NCBI GenBank assembly: GCA_947496705.1 | Contig: CANMDW010000016.1 | Span: forward strand, 51,929 to 115,928 | Direction of reading: 5' to 3' | DNA from: an uncultured Aquimarina sp. | GTDB taxonomy: Bacteria; Bacteroidota; Bacteroidia; Flavobacteriales; Flavobacteriaceae | Length of the DNA stretch: 64,000 nt | Shown: positions 8,800 to 15,655 of the stretch, piece after piece | Position numbering within the stretch: position 1 is the stretch's first letter | Layout: each line of letters starts with the position of its first letter | Program-made: the position numbers and the translations under genes | The notes under the pieces: generated by a model | Seen by the model: the letters and a program-made list of their open reading frames with translations, nothing else | Told to the model about the DNA's origin: nothing | Database searches by the model: none

Positions 8800-9930
8800 A
8801 TGGGAATAAAAATTTCAACTACTAAAAAGCAAACTCAAAGTGATAGTTCTTTTGATATCTCTGAACTATTGACCAGGGAGATTACCCTTTTTGGGAATGC
8901 TTTTACAGCTAAAAAGAAAGAGCAATGGTATGCCGAATTGAGTGTATTACTAAAATCGGGAATTGATCTTAGAAGCGGATTAGAGTTATTGTCTGAAACT
9001 CAAAAAAAAGAGAAAGACCAGAAGTTGATGGCATCTATGCTTTCACAACTCATCGAGGGGAGCCCTTTTTCTGAAATACTGAAACGAGATAAAAACTTTA
9101 CAGATTACGAATATTATGCAATAAAAATAGGAGAGCAAACCGGGCAATTGGCACAGATAACCTTAGAGCTTAGCGAATTTTATAAACGTAAAAACGAATT
9201 GCGCAGGGAAATCATATCTGCACTTACTTACCCTATTATTGTATTGTGTACAGCCATGACTGTTATTATTTTTATGTTGAAGTTTGTGGTGCCCATGTTT
9301 GTAGATATTTTTAAGCAAAATAAAGTAGAACTTCCTGGTATTACCAGGGGGATCGTTAGTTTTTCAGATTTTATCGGTAATCATGGTTTGTTATTGTTAG
9401 GATGTATTGTGGTTGGGTTTGGTTTACTGATTTTTGTTTCCAAAAAACAATGGTACCGAAGAATAACAGGAAATCTTCAATTGAAACTACCGATTCTTGG
9501 GAATTATTTCCGACAGATATATATGGCGCAATTTACCCAGGCAATTTCATTGTTAACTTCGGCAAAAGTACAAATGGTAGAGAGTATTGATCTGGTAAAA
9601 AACATGATTGATTTTTATCCGCTTCAGCAGGCCTTGCACAAAACCAACCGTTGCATTCTTGCCGGGGACCGGTTAAGTGATTCTTTTGCTCAAAGCCCTA
9701 TTTTTGATAAAAAAATGATTGCCATGATTCGGGTAGCAGAAGAAACCAATCAGACAGAATTTATATTTCAAAAGTTGAATGAACAATACAGTCACCGGGT
9801 AAAACATCAATCACAGGTAATCTCAAATGTGCTCAACCCTTTATTAACTGTTTTTGTTGGGATTATAGTAGGAATAATCCTGATCGCCATGTATCTGCCA
9901 ATGTTCAGATTGAGCAGTGTGATAGGGTAG
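8800..9930 (+). CDS. gspF: Type II secretion/type IV pilus inner-membrane platform protein GspF/PilC
   Basis: A 376-residue polytopic platform protein that couples the cytoplasmic ATPase to pseudopilin assembly. Two GspF domains are visible (about 40-165 and 240-365), both preceding membrane segments. Typical features are ELSVLLKSGIDLRSGLELL near the start of the first domain, ALTYPIIVLCTAM in the first helix and the C-terminal PLLTVFVGIIVGIILIAMYLPMF helix region. It is the last gene of the operon and is followed by a terminator hairpin. Confidence 0.93.
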   Translation: MGIKISTTKKQTQSDSSFDISELLTREITLFGNAFTAKKKEQWYAELSVLLKSGIDLRSGLELLSETQKKEKDQKLMASMLSQLIEGSPFSEILKRDKNFTDYEYYAIKIGEQTGQLAQITLELSEFYKRKNELRREIISALTYPIIVLCTAMTVIIFMLKFVVPMFVDIFKQNKVELPGITRGIVSFSDFIGNHGLLLLGCIVVGFGLLIFVSKKQWYRRITGNLQLKLPILGNYFRQIYMAQFTQAISLLTSAKVQMVESIDLVKNMIDFYPLQQALHKTNRCILAGDRLSDSFAQSPIFDKKMIAMIRVAEETNQTEFIFQKLNEQYSHRVKHQSQVISNVLNPLLTVFVGIIVGIILIAMYLPMFRLSSVIG

Positions 9931-10096
9931 TGAGATGATTTAGATTGTTTTTTGCAATTCACCTCTTTTTTCAATAGGGTGTTGTGTTGAAAATAGGGTA
10001 AGAACCCGAAAATCACTTGTAATTATTCTGTAAAAAACTATATTTGCTGTTAAGTTATAATTGCATTTATTATGACTTAACGTAAACATTTTTTAG

Positions 10097-10130
10097 AAAC
10101 GGAGTGAGTGTATACTTTCTCCGTTTTTAT
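10097..10130 (+). terminator. Terminator after the secretion operon
   Basis: Perfect 8-bp stem AAACGGAG / CTCCGTTT (10097-10104 and 10119-10126) with a T-rich tail. It lies about 165 bases after gspF and before a convergent gene. Confidence 0.7.
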
Positions 10131-10187
10131 TTTTATCAGATTACAATACCAGTTCTTATTTGAAATATGGTATAAAACTTAGGCTTA

Positions 10188-11270
10188 CTAGCGAATTACA
10201 TAAATCAATCGACCATCCATATGATCTGCTCTTCGGCCATAAGCAATTAATGAAGCCCCGACGGTCCAGCGATTTGCAATACGGTACCAGAACGAGTACC
10301 GTTGATACATCCAATTGGCTTGGATATTTTCGGGCCGGGTGAGATATATTCCAAACTGTTGTAGAAAGTAGAAATCACCTACAGAAAAATGATGCCCTAG
10401 TGTTACTGCAGACGAAAAAGACGAATCATTTAGCTCGAGCTGTTGTACTTGCTTACGATCAGACCAGTCATACCAAAGCTCTGCACCCAGATTGAATCCA
10501 TTAATACCCGAAAGTGGCTTTAAGGCGCCACCAAAAACACCTATCAATGGGTGGTTGGTAGATTCTGCTTCACGATCGGCAGACCGAAGGCTGGCAAATG
10601 CACCCGTATAGTAACTCCACGAACGGCTGTATTGTTTCAATTCATTGGGTTTTGGTTTAAGAGGCGTATAATCGATGATTCTATCTACTCCAATCGATAA
10701 GGTAGGAAAGTTCATCCCTTTATTGGGCTGTTTTTGCCCTCCATTAGAAATGTGGTTATAATTGGCTGATAGATTGATTGCATATTTGTCATTAAAATGA
10801 TAGTTAAGATTAAGGGATAAAGCCAGATAAAAGCTCAAATGCGTACTGAAGAGCAGATTATCGGGATTGGTTTCTTCATCAAAAATAGTGTCCAGATAGG
10901 TGGCTCCAATTGAGCCCCTCAGAGATAATTTCAAAGCCCCGCGATAGGTAAAATACGGTTCTACAAAATAATTCAGGTTATAGGAACTTCCCAATACACT
11001 GGGATTTGCATAATTGAAATAAGCAAATGAGAATCCTGTTCTTCCATAACAAAAACAGGTTTTCCAGGCTTTGTCACTGGTGCGGAGCTTACTCATTTCT
11101 ATTTGAAATCCATAAGGATTGGTTTGCGATATTGGTTTTAGATCGGGAGTATGTGCAATAATAAAACCGTAGTGGGATTTTACTCCATAAAACTTGGAGC
11201 TCACTTGTGCACATAGCATATGGCATAGGCCAAACATTGTAATAAATCCTGCAACTCTAAACATTCGCAT
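10188..11270 (-). CDS. PagL-like lipid A 3-O-deacylase / acyloxyacyl hydrolase family outer-membrane barrel
   Basis: A 360-residue outer-membrane beta-barrel with a signal peptide ending near CHMLCAQ. The segment ANYNHISNGG...NKGMNFPTLSIGV carries the His-x-Ser pair and the downstream N-x-G-x-N context of the PagL family, which removes a 3-O-linked acyl chain from lipid A. The barrel is about twice the length of proteobacterial PagL, as is common in Bacteroidota homologues. The acid member of the catalytic triad was not located with confidence. It stands alone, convergent with the secretion operon and divergent from the kinase gene at 11364. Confidence 0.75.
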   Translation of the reverse strand: MRMFRVAGFITMFGLCHMLCAQVSSKFYGVKSHYGFIIAHTPDLKPISQTNPYGFQIEMSKLRTSDKAWKTCFCYGRTGFSFAYFNYANPSVLGSSYNLNYFVEPYFTYRGALKLSLRGSIGATYLDTIFDEETNPDNLLFSTHLSFYLALSLNLNYHFNDKYAINLSANYNHISNGGQKQPNKGMNFPTLSIGVDRIIDYTPLKPKPNELKQYSRSWSYYTGAFASLRSADREAESTNHPLIGVFGGALKPLSGINGFNLGAELWYDWSDRKQVQQLELNDSSFSSAVTLGHHFSVGDFYFLQQFGIYLTRPENIQANWMYQRYSFWYRIANRWTVGASLIAYGRRADHMDGRLIYVIR

Positions 11271-11363
11271 AAAGTTACATCACACTATAGAATATTTAAA
11301 ATTAAGTTCTGCTAAAGTTTATTAAATTTAACCCGGTTTATAATAAGAAATACATGTAAGAGC

Positions 11364-11912
11364 ATGAAGGTGCATATTTTAGGAGCTTCGGGATCAGGTA
11401 CAACAACACTGGGTAAAAGCCTTGAGCAGCGATTAGGGTGGAAGCATCTGGATGCCGATGATTATTATTGGAGAAAGACAAATCTGCCATTCCAAATAAA
11501 AATTCCATTATCAGAAAGAAATGAGTTGATAACAAAAGATGTTGAGTTGTACGATCATGTGATCGTTAGTGGCTCGATGGTGAGTTGGGGAAAACAATGG
11601 GAAGATGTCTTTGATCTGGCAATATTTCTTTATGTGCCACCATTAATAAGGATGCAAAGATTAAGAAATAGAGAGATAGAACGATACCAGAAGTTATTAG
11701 ATACAGACGAAAGATTTCGTTCAAATTCTAATGCTTTTTTGGAGTGGGCGCAACGATATGATGACCCCGGTTTTGATGGGCGTAGCATTACCACCCATCA
11801 TAATTGGATGAAAAAGCTGAAATGCCCTGTCATAAAAATTGAAGGAGATACTACAGTAGAGGAACGAGTGCAAATAGTAATCAACCAAATTCATAAAAAC
11901 CATAGCCAGTGA
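11364..11912 (+). CDS. P-loop small-molecule kinase-like ATPase (adenylate/shikimate-kinase fold)
   Basis: A 182-residue nucleotide-binding protein. The Walker A motif is GASGSGTTTL at residues 8-17, followed by HLDADDYYW, a substrate-site pattern seen in small kinases, and a basic lid region (RMQRLRNREIERY). The fold resembles adenylate or shikimate kinases annotated as AAA-family ATPases, but no substrate can be read from sequence. Its TGA stop overlaps the GTG start of the next gene, so the two are coupled. Confidence 0.7.
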   Translation: MKVHILGASGSGTTTLGKSLEQRLGWKHLDADDYYWRKTNLPFQIKIPLSERNELITKDVELYDHVIVSGSMVSWGKQWEDVFDLAIFLYVPPLIRMQRLRNREIERYQKLLDTDERFRSNSNAFLEWAQRYDDPGFDGRSITTHHNWMKKLKCPVIKIEGDTTVEERVQIVINQIHKNHSQ

Positions 11913-12673
11913 TACGACCATATATACTAGCTGAAACTAACTGGAAGCACCTAAAGGAGGCAACTTTTGATCTGGCAATTCTTCCCTGGGGCGCTACCGA
12001 AGCACATAATTATCACCTGCCATATGCCACCGATATCATCGAAGCAGATCATATAGCGGCAGAGTCGGCTCGTATCGCATGGGAACAGGAGGCTAAGATC
12101 ATTGTGTTACCAACCATACCTTTTGGGGTAAATACAGGACAGCCTGATATATTTTTGGATATCAATCTCAATCCAAGCACACAGTATGCGATACTGAGAG
12201 ATATTATCCAGGTATTAGATCGACAGGGAGTACATAAACTTTTGGTGTTTAACAGCCATGGCGGAAATGATTTTAAAGCAATACTAAAGGAACTGGGATT
12301 AGCATTTCCAAACATGTTTTTGTGTATGTCGAATTGGTTTAGATCTTTGGATTTATCAAAATATTTTGAGGAGCCCGGGGATCATGCCGATGAGATGGAA
12401 ACCAGCATGCTGCTATATCTAAAACCTGAGTTGGTATTGCCTTTGGAAGAAGCAGGCCCGGGAATGGAGCGAAAAAATAAAATCAAGGCATTTTCTGAAG
12501 GCTGGGTATGGGCCGAACGCAGATGGTCGCAAGTAACCGATGATACCGGTACCGGAGACCCTAAACTGGCAACAAGTGAAAAAGGAGAACGTTTTTTTAA
12601 AGATGTTACTAAGAAAATGGCACAACTTTTTGTAGATCTTGCAAATGCCGATATAAATGACCTTTATGAGTAA
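11909..12673 (+). CDS. Creatininase-family amidohydrolase
   Basis: A 254-residue metal-dependent amidohydrolase of the creatininase/FAPy deformylase type. Visible motifs are LPWGATEAHNYHLPYATD, containing the Glu/His metal ligands, FNSHGGN, and a Glu-containing DHADEMETSMLL segment. The GTG start sits in a GTGA overlap with the kinase-like gene, suggesting joint expression. Family members open cyclic amides such as creatinine, riboflavin-pathway FAPy or mycofactocin precursors; none of those contexts is present, so the substrate is unknown. Confidence 0.85.
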   Translation: MIRPYILAETNWKHLKEATFDLAILPWGATEAHNYHLPYATDIIEADHIAAESARIAWEQEAKIIVLPTIPFGVNTGQPDIFLDINLNPSTQYAILRDIIQVLDRQGVHKLLVFNSHGGNDFKAILKELGLAFPNMFLCMSNWFRSLDLSKYFEEPGDHADEMETSMLLYLKPELVLPLEEAGPGMERKNKIKAFSEGWVWAERRWSQVTDDTGTGDPKLATSEKGERFFKDVTKKMAQLFVDLANADINDLYE

Positions 12674-12736
12674 GATGATGCTATTTTACCAAACAGTTGC
12701 CTCATCCAAACCCCAGGTTCGCTCATTGATGGTTTT

Positions 12737-12762
12737 AAAACTGTGAATCATCCCATAGTTTT
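12737..12762 (+). terminator. Possible weak terminator hairpin
   Basis: AAAACTGTG / CATAGTTTT stem with one G-T pair after the creatininase gene. AT-rich, so only suggestive. Confidence 0.35.
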
Positions 12763-12782
12763 ATTAAAAATTATGTAACCCT

Positions 12783-13358
12783 ATGAAAGCATTAATATTA
12801 ATAGGGTCATTTATGGCTCTCGGAAATTGCTTTTCACAAAATAATACCAAAGTGTTCTATTCTTATTCACAAAACGATACTGAAAAGCATTCATATGTAC
12901 TCCTAACGTATGGAATAAAAAAAGAAAATAGCAATGCCGAGCTTATTGTAAATCAAATGTGGAACATTGCAAAGAAAGTGGTTGCTGGTTGTGAAGTAAC
13001 CCAGGAATTGGTAGATAGTGTGAAAACCCATAATAAAAATACCTGGAATTCCCTAAAAACCGATTATAAGATCACCGACCCGGAAACATAGTATTATAAG
13101 GATATTGTTGCAGAAGAGCAACACTTAAAAACCATAAAAAAATTGATTTTTAAGGATAAGCAAGCTAATAGGATATGGAAGTTTTTAAGATTCAGAAAAA
13201 CACAGTTTTTGGTTCTGCAACACCCCAGGAAAATATCAGCATCAGAATATGTATTATCCATTTTGAAATACAATAGAGAATTAGACGATAAGCCAGAAAA
13301 CAGAAGGTTTACCGTAAAAGTGGATGTTAAAAATAAAAGTGTAAAGTTTTTGGAATAA
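12783..13358 (+). pseudogene. Secreted protein gene split by an in-frame TAG
   Basis: A signal-peptide protein (ending NCFSQ) reads for 102 residues from 12783 and stops at a TAG at 13089-13091. The same frame then stays open for a further 88 codons to 13358 with no other stop, and the second half looks like coding sequence (Lys/Arg-rich, ending RRFTVKVDVKNKSVKFLE). I infer one ancestral protein of about 191 residues interrupted by a nonsense mutation. If the first half is made, it is a truncated secreted protein. No family was recognised. A natural short protein followed by a fortuitous frame is less likely, because the open stretch is immediately contiguous. Confidence 0.6.
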
Positions 13359-13463
13359 GTATCATATTCTTGACAAGAATACATAAAATTAAAAAAAGAA
13401 TAATATATTGAATTTGATTTCTGTTTGAAATCTATGAAGTCTTTTATACTTTTTTGCTTCAAT

Positions 13464-13500
13464 TCTACCCTGACTGCCAGGCAGGCTGATCAGTAGATAG
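13464..13500. repeat. REP-like GC-rich palindromic repeat
   Basis: A short GC-rich stretch, CTGACTGCCAGGCAGGCTGA, is embedded in AT-rich intergenic DNA. Related CAGGCAGG/CTGCCTGC blocks occur near 21985-22040 and 40120-40400, as in dispersed intergenic repeats of flavobacteria. Confidence 0.5.
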
Positions 13501-13529
13501 GCAAAAAAGTTTATATGATTTCTATAACT

Positions 13530-13692
13530 AGTGTCTGGTCGGAAATAGGCGGTTTTTATAATTTGAATTATTTTTGATGGGATTTTAATTTTCTTTTTTG
13601 ACGCAGATGCCTTAGCATCAGGCGATAAAAAACAAATAAAAATAGCGCAAAAAGAAACAAATTTAATAGTGATATATTTCCGACCAGACACT
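13530..13692 (+). mobile_element. 163-bp MITE, copy 1
   Basis: A non-coding element with 18-bp perfect terminal inverted repeats AGTGTCTGGTCGGAAATA / TATTTCCGACCAGACACT, flanked by a 4-bp direct repeat AACT (13526-13529 and 13693-13696). It holds an internal palindrome GATGC-CTTA-GCATC. The reverse complement of the copy at 61586-61748 matches it over all 163 bases except two substitutions. No transposase is encoded, so it must be moved in trans. Its right end is only 25 bases before the WG-repeat lipoprotein gene, so it may supply or alter that gene's promoter. Confidence 0.92.
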
Positions 13693-13717
13693 AACTACAC
13701 TAAAACAAATTAAAAAA

Positions 13718-14836
13718 ATGAAAAACCCAACAATACTTTTACTATTAATTATAATGATATCTTCATGTACAAGTCAAAGCAAGAAAGACCCCAAAGTTGA
13801 GGATGATCATACTACCAAGAAGAATAACAATGCATTGATAGCAATGGCATTAAAGGATGGAAAATATGGATATATCAACACGCAAGGAAAATATAGTATT
13901 GCAGCCCAATATCCTCTGGCTCATACTTTTTCTAATGGTATGGCTTGTGTAAATGTTTTAGGTAAACGTAGCAATACACTACCTGGAGTCATGGGAGGAG
14001 TTTATGTTTTTATTGATCAGGACAATAATACTCAGTTTGATGGAAAGTCATTTGCCAGCCCAACCTCGTTTTTTAACGAGTATGCATTGGTTACTTTAAC
14101 CAATGGAAAGAAAGGGTACATAGATATACATGGAAAATTGGTGATCAAAGATTTTGATGTATTGGGAAACTTCAGAGAAGGATTGGCTGCTGCAATGAAA
14201 AAGGAGGAACAGCAACTCGGGTATATAGATACCCAGGGCAACTGGAAGATAAAATTTGATATGAAATACCTGATAGGAGATTTCTATGACGGATTAGCAT
14301 ACATAAAAGAAGAAGGTAAATTTGGATATATCAACAAAAAAGGAGAAAAGGTAATTGCACCGAAGTTTGATGAAGCCTATGATTTTCATAGCGGCATGGC
14401 ATGTGTGTTGGTAGATGGAAAGTATGGGTTTATAAATTCATCAGGAGCGTTAACTATTGCTGCAGTTTATGAAGACACTTCCAATTTTAGTGACGGTTTA
14501 TGTGCCGTAAAAAAAGACGGAAAATGGGGGTATATTGATACTGGCGGAAAAATACAAATACCTTGTACATATGATGTAGTAAGAGATTTTCATGAAGGAA
14601 TGGCATCAGTACTTTCTGATGGTAAAGTCGGGTTTATTAACAAAGATGGAAGCTGGGCTATTGCACCGAAGTTTGAAAGTGCGATAGATTTTAAAAATGG
14701 CTTCGCAATCATTCAGCAAAATAAGAAACTCGGTTTTATTAATACCAAAGGAGACATCGTTGTAGAAGCGATATATGATAGGGTTGGGCATTTTGTAAAA
14801 CCTGAGGAGGCCAATGAAATATGGAAATTGAATTAA
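13718..14836 (+). CDS. WG-repeat lipoprotein
   Basis: A 372-residue lipoprotein (lipobox MISSC near residue 17) with at least eight WG-type repeats of about 37 residues: GKYGYINTQG, GKKGYIDIHG, QQLGYIDTQG, GKFGYINKKG, GKYGFINSSG, GKWGYIDTGG, GKVGFINKDG and KKLGFINTKG. WG repeats form beta-strand pairs of unknown ligand and are common in Bacteroidota surface proteins. The gene is monocistronic. Its upstream region has been replaced by a MITE ending 25 bases before the ATG. Confidence 0.88.
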   Translation: MKNPTILLLLIIMISSCTSQSKKDPKVEDDHTTKKNNNALIAMALKDGKYGYINTQGKYSIAAQYPLAHTFSNGMACVNVLGKRSNTLPGVMGGVYVFIDQDNNTQFDGKSFASPTSFFNEYALVTLTNGKKGYIDIHGKLVIKDFDVLGNFREGLAAAMKKEEQQLGYIDTQGNWKIKFDMKYLIGDFYDGLAYIKEEGKFGYINKKGEKVIAPKFDEAYDFHSGMACVLVDGKYGFINSSGALTIAAVYEDTSNFSDGLCAVKKDGKWGYIDTGGKIQIPCTYDVVRDFHEGMASVLSDGKVGFINKDGSWAIAPKFESAIDFKNGFAIIQQNKKLGFINTKGDIVVEAIYDRVGHFVKPEEANEIWKLN

Positions 14837-14932
14837 AGGCTGTTTTTTTTACGTAGCGGAATCTTTTTAACCAAAATGTATTGGAAAATTTCTCCAGGAA
14901 TTATCAGAAGACCTATTTTTCAGGTTAAAAAG

Positions 14933-15082
14933 GCCCCGGGTTTTCCGGCATGAAATTCCCGGCCCGGAAAAACGCCCCGGGATTTCCGGCACAAAATTCC
15001 TGAGCGGGAAAAACGCCCCGGGTTTTCCGGCATGAAATTCCCAACCCGGAAAAACGTCTCCGGTTTTCCGGCACAAAATTCC
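14933..15082. repeat. GC-rich 41-bp tandem repeat, about 3.7 units
   Basis: Units at 14933-14973, 14974-15014, 15015-15055 and a partial unit at 15056-15082. Each opens with GCCCCGGG (last unit GTCTCCGG), contains TTTCCGGCA and ends in GGAAAAAC. Units alternate in a subtype (CATGAAATTCC versus CACAAAATTCC), suggesting duplication of an 82-bp pair. Each unit can fold (CCGG/CCGG). Base composition is far more GC-rich than the surroundings. There are no spacers, so it is not a CRISPR. Confidence 0.85.
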
Positions 15083-15655
15083 ATGCATAGATCCTTGTTT
15101 TGTGGGTTGTAAACGCTTCTAAATCAAATAGTATCTAGTGTAACAAAACGAAAACAGTACTTTTACAGCTCGTTTTCCTGTAGCTGATAGGAAAAGAATT
15201 GCTTCCAAAATGCAAATGCTCACTTTTTTACCTGGGAATGGATGTATTGCGGACTATTTGATGTGTTGATACAATTATGGTCTTTAACTTCAAAAAAATA
15301 TTGGTGGACGAAGGTATCCTTAAAGGGCAGCAATAACAACTTTACTAAATCGCAAAACACTATTTCAGTTGTGCAGATAAGTTTTTTGATAATCTCTTTT
15401 TTGAAAATACTTCTACTGCCAAAATGTGATTATGTAATATCATTTATAAAACCCGAAAGACAGATAATAAAGTATAGAAAAGGAGTTTTTAGGCAAAAAC
15501 TAATTTAGAAACAGGGAGATAGAACTCTCCAAATAAGTCCCATTTTCTTGATAGAAGCATATAATCTTAAGAAGATATGATATCTTGAAATTTGATTCAT
15601 GCTATAAATGCGTTGCATGTTTTGGAATATTTTGTCTAATCATACTTTTTGTAAA
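15083..15655. other. Long intergenic region before the T9SS protein
   Basis: AT-rich DNA without a convincing gene. An 88-codon frame at 15242-15508 has no recognisable features. The stretch 15530-15600 resembles 13355-13425 (AATAAGT, TTCTTGA, a TTGAA-TTTGATT block), which may be a shared upstream regulatory or repeat sequence. Confidence 0.4.

Noticed and set aside
14933..15082. CRISPR-like short repeat array
   Set aside because: Units are contiguous with no spacers, imperfect, and no cas genes are present; this is a simple tandem repeat.
14867..15088. 73-codon minus-strand frame with repeated peptide
   Set aside because: It is only the translation of the 41-bp tandem repeat and has no upstream coding context.
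15242..15508. 88-codon frame before the T9SS protein
   Set aside because: No signal, no recognisable motif, skewed composition and no adjacent ribosome-binding context.
15608..15655. Longer start for the T9SS propeller protein
   Set aside because: It adds 16 residues before a clear signal peptide; the ATG at 15656 is a better start.
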